64,000 nt of DNA, from NCBI GenBank assembly GCA_021613335.1, contig JAJTWR010000308.1, positions 697,501-761,500 of the forward strand, written 5' to 3'. Under the pieces are notes generated by a model, which did not search any database, was not told the origin of the DNA, and saw only the letters and a program-made list of their open reading frames with translations. The stretch's first letter is position 1. Every line of letters begins with the position of its first letter. This DNA is from Whitmania pigra. Its lineage: Eukaryota; Annelida; Clitellata; Hirudinida; Haemopidae. A program made the position numbers and the translations under genes. This document shows, piece after piece, positions 1 to 26,701 of the stretch.

Positions 1-57
1 TATTATATTATTATTATTATATTATTATTATTATTATTATTATATTATTATTATTAT

Positions 58-139
<82 letters not shown>

Positions 140-150
140 TTGTTGTTGTT
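1..150. repeat. Microsatellite (TTA)n / (TAG)n / (TTG)n
   Basis: The window opens inside a trinucleotide array that changes unit along its length: TTA/ATT, then about 13 TAG units, then TTA again, then a short TTG run. The left end is cut by the window edge, so the full length is unknown. Confidence 0.95.
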
Positions 151-3100
151 GTTGTTGTATTTATTTTTATATTATTATTTCTGCTTAAAGAGTTATTAAT
201 ATTATTAATGTGCACAGTGGGTGTTTAATTGAATTGTGCACTCACCAGCAGGACTGGGATTGATTTATGAAGCAATTACTTAGAATCAATTGAATGTTAT
301 TAATATACAAATTAACCATCATTAATTATTAAATAACCGATTGCCTAAATAACGCATGAAAATAAACACAACTTAAACCATTACACATTTATTAAATATG
401 TAATTATTATTTCGTATTTGCAAAATTTGCAAATTCCAAAGATAAATGGAGAAGGAGCGAATATAGGAAGATGAAAATAGATGATGTGAAGCACGTGGTC
501 ATTTATCAAAAGCGTGTTTTCAATGAGCCGAGAATTCGTCGGAGTAGGAGGCCGTGTACAAACTCCCAAGTACTCACTCATTTTATTACAGGTAAACAGG
601 TAAGCGTAACTTCGGAAAATATTTGTTGGAAGTTGTAGAAAGTTTTTAAAATTTATATCATACAGTATGATAAGCATCAATTAAGTTTAAATAAGTATTG
701 TTTTAGTATGTTTATTTGGGATTTATAATTGTTGCTATTATTATTATTTTATTATTAAGTTATTGTTAAAATTAGTGTAATAATTGTTATTAATTATTTG
801 TAGGACTGCAGATCGATTAATTTTTTTGATTGCAATTAGTCGCAGTTAAAGCGTTTTTAATCGCACTATCTTATTTTACAACTAATTTCTCAAAACACTT
901 CATTTTTGCATAAAAAATTTTATTCATTAAGTTAATTTGTTCAGCCAGTTGCTGATTGCAATATGGTCAGATGTGGAAAATATGACACATGGCACCGTAG
1001 TTGCTGGAGAGTATTTGAATGGCAGCTTAGCAACGGGGCCATAAGGTGATAAGGGCACACTTCTGCGACCATTACAATGAACAACTAGCTTTATCGAGCT
1101 CTGGTTTTAGCTCTGTAATGAGCTAAACATTAGCAGCTAAAGCTTTCACTACAGGAGATGATACTTATCGTCTTCATACATGAATTTGAAAACAAGATTC
1201 ATCGCTGTGGCAATACTTAACCATGATAAACTGCAATTTTTCTGAAGTTGTCGAAAATCATCAGTAAAAGGCTCCTTGAACCGAGCCACATATGCAAGAT
1301 GATAATCAGACAGCGCGAAAAAAAGGTGGCTTGTCATTGCTAGAACAACTGAACAAGAAATTTATCTTTTCCACCAAGAGTTCTTTAATGGCAAGGCTCC
1401 AAAAGAGTTTCCATTATTCTTAGTTTTCCAGCTTTAAGAGAAACAGATTATGTTTGTGATGTGGATCGAAAACGGCTGAGATTGTTACTTTATTTCTTAT
1501 AAGCTGGAGAATCATTTGCATAGTGAACTTCCATCGAGTGGAGGCATCTTGTATCCGAGACTCAGATTTCTGGTTGAGTTTGGCTTGTTTAGTTTGAAGC
1601 TAAGAGTTATTTTCGGGGCTATGCCTGAAATGGCCAACTATTTTTGGCATCTTCTACATTAAATTCGTGTGTTCTTTCGTCACTGATATTTAAACTCGTT
1701 TTTGCATTATGTAGCAAGCTGCAATGAAATTTGATTTGAAAGTGAATTTGCCTCTCAAAGTCGAACTACAGTGTTAACCCTGGCCATTTTTCTTCGTAAA
1801 AAAAAGAAAGTCATAGGACACAAAACAATGATTTGACAAATTTTCGATGAAAAAATTTTAAATTAAAAATTTAAAAAACATTCTTAACGAGTTAATCGTG
1901 GCGTTAATTATTTTAACCGCAAAAATGTGTTAAAGCATTGATCTTCCGTTAACACATGTAAATCTGCAGCTCCATAAAAATTTCATTTGTTTTCAGTAAA
2001 GAGAATCTTTTTCGAAATTTGTGATTAATTCAAATGATGAAAATTGTTGTAAAAATTATATTTAACGAATGATTTCAGGTTAAAAGTAAGCAAAAGAATT
2101 CATTAGTTGTCTGTTAAGATATTTAATTAACTTATTGAGAACCAAAAAAAAAAAACCATGACACTACCTCAAATTAAACGCACATTTGAAGAATACGAGA
2201 ATAAATAAATATATACTTTAAATCCATAGGAAATTATTTAATGCAATCTTTCTCATTTAGTTACAATTGCAGTTATATTTGAAATTAAAGTTAAATTAAA
2301 AATTACTGCTTGACATCATTACATTTTATTACATACATCATTACATAATTTTATTACATACATTATTACATGTGCGTTAATGATTCACGATCTTCTGATG
2401 TTTTTGACTTCCACTCATTTCTTCGGACACCCCAAATGGAACTTTGTTTCAACGCCATCTTTCAATCTGCTTCTTCAACCCTCCCCCTCATTCCTTCATT
2501 CCTCAGTCCTTCATTCTCAACTTTTCCATGTTCTTCCTTCTGTCATCCACTCGTCTGTTGATTTTGTATTTCCCTTTCATCCACTCGCTAATTATGCGGA
2601 ACAACATTAGCAGCCTCATTGCATCTGCGTGGCAACAAATTCCGATCTTTCCGATCAAATGTTGACGATAAAAATAATAAAACCAGGCAAATGGAGGACT
2701 ACTTTTTACTTTCTGGCGCAATAATTTTCAACGGACGTAAAATCTGCACTCGGGTGCAAACTTGTGTGACTAGGGAGTCGCAAAGTTCACAGTTCAAAGG
2801 TCGGTCCTAACGACAAACCTGAGGTCGTGAAAAATTCACCTCTATGACGTGTTTGCGAATAAATTAGCAGCCCACCATCAAACAGCATCATCACCATCAT
2901 AGGCACCAACTCCATCAATACCATCATGGTCATTGGGGTCACTGGAAGCTTATCATCCCTACCATCAGCATCATCATCATCACCATCATCGTCACCATCT
3001 TGATCATCATCGTCCTCATCACTGATGCTGAAGATTATATTTCTTCCAGTTGAATCAACGACAAAGCTGAAATTTATCGGACCACTCGCTCGAATAACTT

Positions 3101-6100
3101 TGTTGAATGTTAACCAACATCTCCCATAAGGACGAAGCTTCTTTAATAAACGAAAACAAAAAACATTCCATTAACTAAAAACATTCGACAGAAAAAAAAA
3201 CTATTAGCATGAAAGAGACAAAAAAATCGTCTGTATAAAGACTTGAGACTCTCGCTTGAGAAACTCGGCAAATGGAGAGGTGATGAAGATAAACGAATGA
3301 AGGACAGATGGCTCCGGTGGATCAGTTCAAGGAACAAATGGAGCCATGTTCCTCACAATGTCCTGGCTGATGTGGAGGCAATTAAGAGCAGAAGAACTTG
3401 CTCGAGTTGTTCTTCAAGCCGCGTTTCATCGTACGGACACATTAATCCAGACATGAAGCGTTCTAAGAAACGGCCTCGTTTATTGTGTCGGTAGAGATTT
3501 AAAAATGCTTAATTAATTTTAAAAGTGGGTGACTAATTGCTTCCCTAACACGCCTCGGTGCATCGACATCACAAGAACCATTTGCACGGTTTCAGCGAGT
3601 TTTTTCTGTCGCGAACAAGTCTCATTGAGTTACGTTCCTTTCTTAATCATTGGCCACATCATTTCACACCTTGTCATCCCGTTATCCTTCCATCCTTCCG
3701 TACTGATGACGTCATCCAATACAAATAGTAGTAGAGTAGCATTTGTTCTCCTCAATCGATGTTTACATTCGCCTTTGAAGAGCGCCGAGGGCATTTCTTC
3801 TTGGAAAACATTTCGAAATTTGTTTGCGGACAGAAAAAGCAGACGTTCGAAAGAAAAAGTTTAATTCAAATTCTTCCAATCAATCACCGGATCTCATCCA
3901 TCCATCCATCCAATCAGAATGCAGCGTTCAATTAATCAGAATCGACTACGAACCAATCAAGTGCATGGAAACAAAACAAAAAGCAGACAAACGTCCCACC
4001 TGTGAAACTGGAGCAACTTTCATTTCGTCAACGTTTCCAGTGTTTCCATCGATCGAAGGACGAGAGTTTATAGTCCTGTGGCTGCTCCCCTCGCTGGCAT
4101 CGTCATCTCTTCACACCCTCCTTCATTCGCCTCTTCCGGTTCCTTTCAATTATTTAGATATAAGAACAAAACAAGAGGAATTTGTCACTCCTTGGAATGG
4201 CATCCGGAAATGGAAAAGACGACATGCTGGGTCGTGAGTGCATTTCATGCCAATTTGACAAAATTCGAACCATTACCATGATGTCTTCTTTTTTATATTT
4301 ATATAGCTGTGGAAGATTAAAAAATTTAATTTAAAACATTTTAAGCTTTCCTGAGGTTGTGAGAATTTGAAATTCAATTCTTTAAAAAAAATTAAAAAAT
4401 TTATTCATTAAAATTCTCCCAAAAACCTCTTAAATTCATGAATTCATCAAAAAGAATTTCCAAGAAGAATTTTTCAAGCTCTTCTGCAGAGGGCTGATCC
4501 TAAATTCTGAGACGACGTCATAAACCATTTCTCGGTGACTAATTCATTGATAGAAATATGTGGCTTTAATCCGATTAAATATTGGATCTCACCGTCTCAA
4601 ACAGATGCCAACTCGAGCGGACTTGATGGGATGTTGATGCGGAAAAGATTGGAAAACTGACAAGTGTGGAACGAGTGACGATGTCTTAAACCTCAGTTGA
4701 AACACAGGAAAGCATTTTGTGTTTTTTTTCATCTCATTGCGTCTCATTCACTCATGCGATAACAAGTGATGCTCAATGCCGAGACAGATCTAATTGAAAT
4801 TTTTGTGCGTTAGTTGTAGAATACTTTTTGCAAATTTATGAAAAATTGCATCTCAGTAATTTCAGTTTTTGTATATAATTTTTTTGCAAATAAATGAATG
4901 TGAAAATAGAAATTGCTTTGAAAATAATTAAATTTAATTGATATAAAAGAACCTTATGGAGATGTGACCGTTTAAAACGGCTCATAACCGCCGCTGTTTC
5001 CTTCCTATTTTACGAGTTCGTGTCGTGGTCGTCAAATACACAATCGTTGTCTTCGTTGCGCTAACATCTTCTGCTAGCATCGCTTCATCCAAAAAACCTC
5101 GTTCGGACGATCAAAAGCTTTCATTTACTTTCCACCCTTCCAACTCCAACCATTTCCACGTAAAATATGCAGATCCAAAAAATCGTTTAACCATTAACTA
5201 TTTAAAGTAGACACCATTCAGTGCATTGATTGAATCAGATTGGATTCAATCTCATGGATTCAAGTCACTGTTGGATTCACTCGAGCATCTCCATCTCACT
5301 CCTAATAGTATTTTTCCGAGTGGAAAAAGCGTGTCTTCCTCGGACAACCTCCGCGCTTTCCATCAAAGAACGTCTGATCTTGGCAGCAGTTCCCTTTTTC
5401 ATGTGACGCTCACGAACTCTCCTTTGGAGCGACTCACATAAACATCACTTTGCTCTGTCCATGAGGACATTCCGGCCATAAAAGTCTTTTAATTTGACAG
5501 ATTTTCGTCAATGGTTTTATTATTTTGTCTCAAACTTTATTCTGTTGATGGTTAATTAAGCAATTGTTTTATATTTAAGCGGTTATATTTAAAAAATTAC
5601 AATAATTATTGTCGATGTTTTTGAAGAATTTTTCGTAAAAAATGTCTTAAAGTTTAAGAATGTTCGATTAATAAATGAAGGTCGATACGTTGTAGACAAT
5701 AAAGAGGAAAGGCTCGAAATATTATTAATCCCGGGAAATCATGGAATAAAAATAATTTGAAATAAATCTCCACTGAAGTTTCCATGATTGATGGAGTACG
5801 AGGCGGCTGTAGGAATTTTTACATTTTCTCGATCAGTCTTCCGAAACAAATCTTTTTTGCATCCCAATTAAAGAATTATTCCAATTGCGAGGTCATTCCG
5901 AGGATTTAAAATAGATTCGCCTACTGATTGGAAAATTAAAGAAAACAAACCGAAAACAAAAACAAAACACATAGATACAACTTCCTACAACATGATAATT
6001 TCAAACCAATTGGAATTAACAATGACAAGAAATTGCAAGTAAATTGAGTCTCAGTCCGTGCATGGAGTTTAAGTGGCTATTTATAAGTCTCTCGAATTCC

Positions 6101-9100
6101 CATCACGATCATCGTCTACTGGTTTGAATCCAAGCAGAATATCAAGCAGGCTCGAGGTTGCAGGGGTTGAATCATTATAAGATGAATGGTAATTGTTCTT
6201 CTCATGCACTGGATTTGCAACTGAATATACAGTTTAATATACAACTGAACATACAACATGCCTCATCTGCAACCCTTTCCCGCAGTTCTGAAGACAGATG
6301 GTTGCTTTTATGAAGGATCTATTTTCTGTGCAGTATATCTATTTAAATATGAAATATAAATGTTTCATTTATTTGAATATATTGTTACTGATGAATGCAC
6401 TGTTTATATTTTGTTTGACCCAGAAAAGTTCGAAATTGATGAAATGCTTTTCATAAAAGTTGAAAATTTTTCGTAAAAGTTGAACATCTTTCACGTCAAG
6501 TCAAGCGATTCGAGAAACTGAGCAAGCAATCTTTTGCTCCAGCAGCCATTAAAATCATTTTCGGATTTATTTGTCAAATTATTTTATTGACAAGAATTAC
6601 ATTTAGTGTTTCGTAATACTGACGAAAAGTTCATCTTCGTCACTGACCAATCGTCTGCTTGCAGAACACGTGACCCAGCCCGGTTATTTACGCTCATACC
6701 CAGCCCGGGTCAGCAGTTTATTGGGAGGTCAATGTAACCAAAGATATTTCGTATTTCTTCCTCGAGAAAAATTAAACAAAACCGCTAACGACTGAAATAA
6801 TGAAATAATAATTTTATTCTAATTTATTCTTAAAAATGTGGTCCTCAAAATATAACAAACCAAAACTTGACAGAAAACGAAAGACAAGTTCGCGACCTTT
6901 TCCTTGTTATTTTGCAGGTGACAATTTGACCACAAGGGATTTCAAAAGATGCATTTTAATGCTTTCCGTGGATGTTTGAAAGCGCTTTAAAAAAAAACTT
7001 AATCTGGCAAATTTAAAACTGATTAAATGGATAAAGAAGGAAAGTAAAAGTGCAAGACATTAACCTTAACCGCTCAAAAACTTGAAAATAAAAAGGCTTC
7101 AAGATGATTTGAGCTTTTTTCCACTAAAAACCAACATATTTTTATAGAAACCCATTTTAAAATTGTGAATTTTCTGAAGTTGAAATGTTTTTGTTAACTT
7201 TTAACAAATTTTTTGTTCATTCAAAATCGTTTCAATTTGAAATCAATTTTTTTTTTATAAAGTTTACAATCCTCCCACGTAGAAAATACGCTTTTATTGA
7301 GAGTGGCATGCACAACTAATTTGATACGGGTAAATTAAAATCATAAAGTGGATTAAGCCGAGAATTCTCGTCCATAGAAATAAAGTTGCTTTTGCTGGAG
7401 ATGTTTTGATGTCATGCGCACTGAAGTTGGTTGTTAAACCTCCAATGAAGTGGAACTTCACGATTCTGCGCCTATTTTACGAGCGGAGACATTTCATGCT
7501 CAAGGAACAGAATTGCATATTCCAAACGAAATAAACTGGAATACTTCTAAGAATTGCTACTAATGTAGAGATTTATTTTAAGGTAATTATTTAACATCTT
7601 TTTATTTATTTACCTATTTAACGATAACAAATGCTCATGTGTATGAGATTACCATACGATTTATTTATATTAATTCAAAATAATTTAGTATCGGCAAATG
7701 ATTTAAGTCGACTATTTATCTGACGCAGAACAACAATTCCCTTGAAAAATATATTTCCGCTCTGGGAAATTAATGCCTGCCGTTGACGAGAATAGGTTCT
7801 TGTTTCAATTCCTCCGATTTTGACTCCCATAGCAACATTTAATGGAATTCAAATTGATTTTACTTGATATGTTTTTTTACTCTTATTTATTTTCGATAAT
7901 TTATTTGATTCAATGTTCCAGATAATTAATTTGTTAAAATGTGTGAATATAAATTACACAAATCCAATGTCATTGCCTAAATTTATAAATGTTTCTAAAA
8001 TTGAGATATTGAAAGGCTTGAAAAATATTTATTTAAGACATTTTGTTTCAGTGGCAAGGAATTAGACAAATTCTACTTAACTAAATTATTATAGTTCACT
8101 ATATCAAAACTAAATTATTTCAAATTTAAAAATAAAGTGCTACTAAAATGAAACTAAAAAATTGGAATACCAAAATCACAGCTAAGACTAAAACACAACG
8201 AAAAACTTTATGTAGCAAAATGAAAACATTTTCAGGAAGACGTCAAGAAAGTGCTATTTGGATGAATTTACAACATGATTGATCTGCCAAAAAATTCAAA
8301 ATGGCGTGTTAGGACCAACGGGTCAGACGATGCTATTTGAGGTAGAATGGGATCCGTAAAAAAGCTACAAATCTCAAGACATTTGAAGCACCAACATCGT
8401 AGAGTTTATGAAATGTTGGAGAAAGCAATGCAAGGATGAAGGAGTGTGCTTTTTGTTTGGGACGTGTATGTTATTTTCCAAATCTATCCAAGCTTGGTGT
8501 CTGCTCCTACCTCAAGCGTATGCAGAGCGTCTTCTCGTGCTGTAAATATATAACGTCTAGGAAGAGAAGTTGATGTTGGATAGAATTTGGAAAAGAGATC
8601 ATTTTTAAAAATGAACACTTGAATAAGTGAAACTTTGTTTAAATAAATTGTTCGTACATAAAAACTAAAACATTAAAATTAAAAAGATTTGAAAATTTAA
8701 AACTAAAAACAAACTAAAGAGTCTGACTATATAATGCTTTAAACTAATACTAATTTTTGTCTTATTTTTATTGATCAAAAAAAGTGTTCAGTGATTGTAG
8801 GGAGAAAGAAATTGAATGAATGACTAAAAGTATTTAATGGAATTTTATTCACTTTTTTTAAAATCTTGGTAAAAATATAGTGCAGCTATGATTACATTTG
8901 AATTTTATTGAATAGTTACAAACATCAAAGTAGCAATTCCTTTATCTTGATTTTCCCTGGAAAAGTAAATTTAAATTGTGGCACTTTCAACTTCGAGTTT
9001 TCCTTGAGACATTTTGTGAAATGTTTCTTTTTATTATAAATATTTTTATAGTACATCTGTGCGTCCAATATTGTAAAATAAAATCACGTGACGATTTCTT

Positions 9101-9800
9101 GATTGAAGAAGATTGTATGCAGAGGTTTTAAATAAATGATTCTAAATAATGTGAAATTGAAAAAGCTGTGAAAAACTTTTTGTTTTAATTTGCCTTAATT
9201 TTAGTTTTAATCGCGTTGAAGTTTTTATTTAATAAGAGAGATCATGTTACCATCACTTTTTTTGCAAGCAAAAACTTCAGTAATTTCAATTTGTTGAGGA
9301 TGATGCCAGTGCTCAACCAAAGACAAATATAGTTTGAATAAAATTTTAACAAAGCAATATAATTTATATATTACTATTAGTAATTTATATTTGTAATTCT
9401 CGTAGAAACTCAGTAAATTGTAAGTGACCGGTTGGAACTGGCCCTAATACTTGTGCATTACCGTTTTTTAAAATGTTGACAAATTTCACCAAAACAAGTT
9501 TCAGTTGTTACAGTCACGTGGGCAGATCCTGCAAAATGAATTTATAAACCTAGTCTATGCCTAGTCGTACTTGGCATTGATCATAAATCTTTACAAAATA
9601 TTTATCGCTTATTATTATCTATCTTTTGAGATGATAATATTTACGACGCATTGAATACGATATGAGGAGTTTCTCTGTATTACGTGGGTTTTATATCTTT
9701 GTTTGAGCCTGTTTATTTTTAACGTAATAGCAACCATAACATAACATGCACAAAAATTGAAAAATTTCGGGGGCAAAATGGTTAGTCTGCCTAAAGTAGT
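151..9800. other. AT-rich intergenic stretch, no gene recognised
   Basis: Open frames here are short and overlapping on both strands and I recognise none as a protein family. The least AT-rich parts (about 2370-2820, 3240-4280, 4480-4780, 5000-5470) carry frames of 60 to 137 codons without matching splice context, so I do not call exons. (CAT)-rich sequence with imperfect units lies at 2875-3030. Unseen short exons or a 5' exon of the phytochelatin synthase gene could be present. Confidence 0.5.
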
Positions 9801-9889
9801 AAATGAATGTCTACAATGTTTTACGCTTTCAAATAACATTTGTATCGGTTGTTATAATGTTGCACTGTTACGTCACGTTTTTGTTTCAG

Positions 9890-12524
9890 ATGTCAACATC
9901 GCGATTGATAATAAAAGGCCTAGGCACCTGCCAGTGCAGATACATTCGTTCTGCTGTAACTTGTAATTCGGTTCCATCCTTGGCTTCGGTATTGAGCAAA
10001 GATTTGTCAACATCGTCGTCTTCGTCGAAAGCCAGCCATCAAATGCAGGAATCAGCGGCAGACAACACCGCCTGCGTACCGAGTGACTTCTGCAGAACGG
10101 AATCACCTCTTACCGAGTTTTACAAACGTAAACTTCCAAACTGCTGCACGTCTTTTTGTTCAACCGAAGGCAAAACCATCTTCAAGGAGGCCTTACACTC
10201 GGGATTCATGGATTCCTTTTTCCCTCTTGCTGCCCAATTCAGAACCCAAGAAGAGCCTGCCTACTGTGGACTGTCGACTCTAGTCATGGTGCTCAACACG
10301 CTAGAAGTTGATCCGAAGAAAGTTTGGAAAGGTTGGCTCATTTATTTACTTCCATATGGTGACTACTAGCATTGTCATATTTGTAGTATGATTAGGTTTT
10401 AAGTCTATCACAACTAGGTTCACTGCATGTATTGCTGAGAGGTCTATGAATTTAAGAATATCACATTATTTAAATTGGGTTTTGATGTCAATATGTTATT
10501 GAATTGAACTGTAAAGTGCATTGCTTTGGAAATCAGAGAGGAACATAACAACAATTGCATTAATTCTGATAATGATTAATTTTATGACATTGTTTGCAAT
10601 GTTATCTTGAAATTGCAAAAGTTCTTTGTTGTGAACTTCAATCGCCTGAATGTGCATTCTTGAGATCTTCGTGATTCCAACAATTCCTATCAAATTATAC
10701 CATAACCATCTGGTTTAAACTGGTTTCTGTTGCATTGGTCTGGCACAAGTGATGATTATGATTATGTTGATGCAATAACAGGTCCTTGGAGATGGTACCA
10801 CGAAGACATGTTGGATTGTTGCATACCCCTCGACATCATAGGAAAAAAGGGGATAACCATGGACCAGTTTGCCTGCCTGGCAGCCTGCAACATGCTCCAG
10901 GTCAAGATGGTGCATGTTGACGAAGGAGCCTCCGAAGACAACTTCAGGGAATTGGTCAAGTCAGTCACTAAGAGGACCGATCAGGTTTGTCGTTTGTGAA
11001 TTTAATGTTTTAATTTAATTAAATAGAATGTTTCAAATTTAATATTTGTAATTAATTAAACAGAATGTTTTGATTTCATTTTATGAAGGTGAATTCTGAT
11101 AACTTAATTTATAGATATAGGTTCTCAATCTTAAGTGTGCATATGCATTGTCAGCTAGATATGGGAATTACTTGAGAATGGTAGTTCAGATGCAATTATC
11201 AAATGCTTAAAAAAAAACAATTTTATTTGTGTTTACTTATCTTGTGAATGAAATACAACATCTTACTGAATATGAATCAAGTATTTTTAACCCAAACAAA
11301 TGGGACGCATTCATTTAACTATTTTAATAATAATAGTCGTTAATAATATTAACTTAACAAGTAATGCATATAACATGAAAATAACAGGTGCTCGTCACTT
11401 CCTATTCACGAATAACTCTGGATCAGACTGGCGACGGACACTTCTCACCAATCGGTTGGTTTCGTCGTTCGTTTCAATCACCCCAAAAACAATTTGTTTG
11501 TCGAGATGTCATTTCTTCGGTGGTAGTAATAATAATATTAATTAGTGATTTCATCTAGGTGGCTACAATCCTGAAAGAGATGTGGTGTTGATCATGGACA
11601 CAGCTCGTTTTAAATACCCCCCACATTGGGTGTCCCTGGGTCTCCTCTTCAAGGCCATGCAAGTGGTCGATCCATCCACGAGTAGGTTTTTTCAATATCA
11701 TTATCATGGTGATAATGATCATCGTGTAATTCTAAAAATTCTTCGACCAGATCTACCGAGAGGGTATTTCATGCTCTCAAAGAACCAGTTTAACCCCGGT
11801 CTTCTGTTCCGGTTGTCCTCCTTTTTCAGTCCTCTCGGCAAGGACGTGGAACTGGCTTTGTTCTTCAACGCGTGGGAGGAGTTGTTGGCGACGGTGCTCT
11901 CGAGATGCGACATGGTCGGAAGTGACATCGCAGAGATGACGTTAGTGGAAGTGCTGAGGCTCCTGGCGGAGATCAAGAACGACGTCAGACTGTTGACCAT
12001 CCAGCTGGACTCAAAATTCGCAGAAGAAGTTGGTTTTTGCATGAAAATGTTTTTTTAAAAAAAATTGTTTCTTACTGGAGTTGTAATGTTATCATCATAT
12101 TTTTCAGCTGAGTTATCAGTGCTACTCCAAGAATGTGGTCCAGATGATCGAAAGTCTAGAAAACCTTCCGTTTTATTCCATCGTCTGCAAGAGAACTTCA
12201 CAGATCAACCAGGACACGATATCACACGCCGGGTTCCCTTCGGACATCTCGAACATATCAGAAATCAACGAACTGCCACGCTCCGAGGAACTGCAGAACA
12301 CCCTCGACTCTTTGACTTCGGCGCACTTCCTCGCCGTCTTCATGCTCTCGTGGCCTTATCACAGGTGCAGACCGGGCACCCTGGGCTCGTCCCTCTACAA
12401 ATACTTTTCCTCTCAACTTTCCAGACCGGGAACCGAACTTTTACAAAACGAATGCGCTCGAATCAGGCAGCAGCTCTCTTCCATAATTGGATACGCCAAG
12501 AAGTGTTCTAAGATTTGCTCGTAA
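9890..12524 (+). CDS. PCS: Phytochelatin synthase (glutathione gamma-glutamylcysteinyltransferase)
   Basis: Papain-like (clan CA) enzyme that makes phytochelatins from glutathione for binding Cd and other metals. Six exons: 9890-10331, 10782-10984, 11388-11454, 11559-11681, 11751-12028, 12108-12524; all introns GT-AG, phases agree, 1530 nt, 509 aa. The catalytic triad is visible: Cys126 in [14 protein letters not shown], His233 in [13 protein letters not shown], Asp251 in [13 protein letters not shown]. Cys-His and His-Asp spacings (107 and 18) match the plant enzyme (106 and 18). KGPWRW spans the first intron. The N-terminus is about 70 residues longer than in plants: basic in residues 1-25 with no acidic residue, then a Ser-rich linker. 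ATG 9890 follows directly on a polypyrimidine-cag acceptor, so a 5' exon is likely; the frame is also open upstream to ATG 9803, adding a hydrophobic stretch. Met52 is another possible start. The C-terminal half is less conserved. Confidence 0.93.
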
Positions 12525-13757
12525 ATATAGTATTTTGTTTCTTTAATTTTAGGTCAATTTTATTTGATTCTTTCAAGTCGCACGTGGTATTGCAATGTCA
12601 ATTAGATTTCTTAATTAGAGCCTTTGTTTGTGCCGCAGCGATTAAATGTTCAGGTTCATTCCGCTCGCACCTCTGCATATTCAGCTGGTATCTTGTGTCT
12701 TGTCTTTTGACTAGTATTATATTCCAATATACAAAGATCAACTTAGTGCCACATGATTCTTGTTTAGTGAAGTTAATATTGATATCCGTACAATGTGTTA
12801 ATTTTAGTCATAATCATTAATTTATTTCTTAACGTCAATGTTAACGTCAATGTTGCCCACGAAAATTTTTGAAAAAAAAACTACCTCAAGATTTGTTAGC
12901 AATTTTCGAGAGTTTGTTTATAAATTTAGAGTTTGTTGGTGACTACAACATCGGGGACGTCATTTCAGCTTTTTCCAAGGGGCAAACCCCCTTGCACAAC
13001 TTGAGAAAACGAATTTTTTAAACTCCCAAATTATGTTCCCGCGCAACCTGCAGACGAACGTAAAACTTTACGCCTTGAACTCAGGTGCCTAAGTGCCTTT
13101 TGTGCGGGTGTATTTTAGTAATGTCCATTTCATAACTAGATAATAAGGACGAAATTTTCGTGGCGCATATCATGTATGCGTGCATTTTTTACCAAATAAT
13201 GCTCGGGTTTGCAAAAACCAAAATTGCATGGAATATAAGGTTAGAAAAACTTTGCATCAGCATTTCAATGCTTTTAAAAATAACAATTCCATCTGGAATG
13301 AGAACGCGTTCCAAAAGGCTCCCAGATTTTGCGATATCCCACCGGGAAAGCACTTGCAACGTGATTTCTGCGCAGAGTTGTTCCTTGGTCATTATTTACA
13401 TTAACTTCTGCTCGAACCTGTTTTTCAGACCAAGGTTCTATTGTCTGGGCGGAGGTTGTTTAAAGTTGCGAACAATGTTTCAGACATGTCAGGCATTCTT
13501 CACCTAACTGGAGATAAAGGGAGGTAATTATAGAGTAAGCACAGCTCATTGCTCCTGACCCGTTTTTAGGCCGTTTTGTTTCAATCTTGTAAAATCCTTG
13601 CTTCTCACGAACTACTGATGTGATTAATTTGAATTTGAAAGAATTTTTTTACCATCCTTCGTTGGGCACTCATCGTTTGGTTTTAAATTTGATGTTTTTT
13701 GCAAAAGTATAAAATCTAAAAACATAAACGCAACATTTCAACATTAGTGACTTTATA
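12525..13757. other. 3' intergenic space between convergent genes
   Basis: This gap separates the ends of phytochelatin synthase (+) and the class B GPCR (-). Both 3' UTRs must lie here. I see no further coding exon; frames of 60 to 115 codons at 13160-13507 overlap on both strands and match nothing I know. Confidence 0.5.
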
Positions 13758-13763
13758 TTTATT
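13758..13763 (-). terminator. Polyadenylation signal of the class B GPCR gene
   Basis: AATAAA on the minus strand, about 50 bases past the receptor stop codon at 13812. Position fits a normal 3' end signal. Confidence 0.55.
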
Positions 13764-13811
13764 TGTGCCCAGCTACAACGATCTATAAAAGCTAACACCA
13801 GCATAACACGG

Positions 13812-25984
<12,173 letters not shown>

Positions 25985-26560
25985 CTGCATTGATTGAAGT
26001 AAATACGGATTGATTGAGAGTATTTAGAGTTTTTGCTTATTTAAGAATTTCAGTGGCATGCTTTCTTCTCATCAAATATTTATTCACGCTTTCAACACTT
26101 TTTTGCGATTGCGTTTGGCTGAATAAAATAGTTTTGAATTTTTTTTGAATTTTTGCAAATCTTTAAATGGTATTTAAAAGCGGAAAAATAGGTGTGAATG
26201 TGTCGGCAAGAGTGTTTTATGAAAATTAAAAAGCGTTAAATATGTTTGGAAAATCAAATATTTTCCCTCGCGAATTAATAGAATAATATTTTAATAAATC
26301 AAAAGATTAAACGTGAAGTAGGCTGTCATCCGAGAATTAGAATTCTTAGCAACAACAAATCGTTTCAATCATTTAGTGAGTTTAAAATTTTGACTTCATT
26401 CAACATCTTTAACATGTTTTTGGACATTTTCAAAAGAATTTAATCATTTATTTATAAATCTAATTATAAACAATTGCATCAAATTATATTGAATATGAAA
26501 TTATAATTATGTACCCAAATCATCATTTTGCTTAAATGTCTGTAATTCTTTTTTTATCAA

Positions 26561-26701
26561 TAAATGTTTTATAAGTAAATGTTTTATACATAAATGCTTT
26601 TATAAGTAAATGTTTTATAAGTAAATGCTTTATAAGTAAATGTTTTACAAGTAAATGCTTTATAAGTAAATGTTTTACAAGTAAATATTTGACGAGTTAA
26701 T
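26561..26701. repeat. Tandem repeat, 15-bp unit, about 9 copies
   Basis: Unit taaatgttttataag with C/T variation at two positions (taaatgctttataag, taaatgttttacaag); the variants alternate in the right half, suggesting a 30-bp higher-order unit. Confidence 0.9.

Noticed and set aside
5025..5210. Frame with a signal-peptide-like start (VVKYTIVVFVALTSSASIA)
   Set aside because: No ATG at its start, no splice context and no family match; likely chance.
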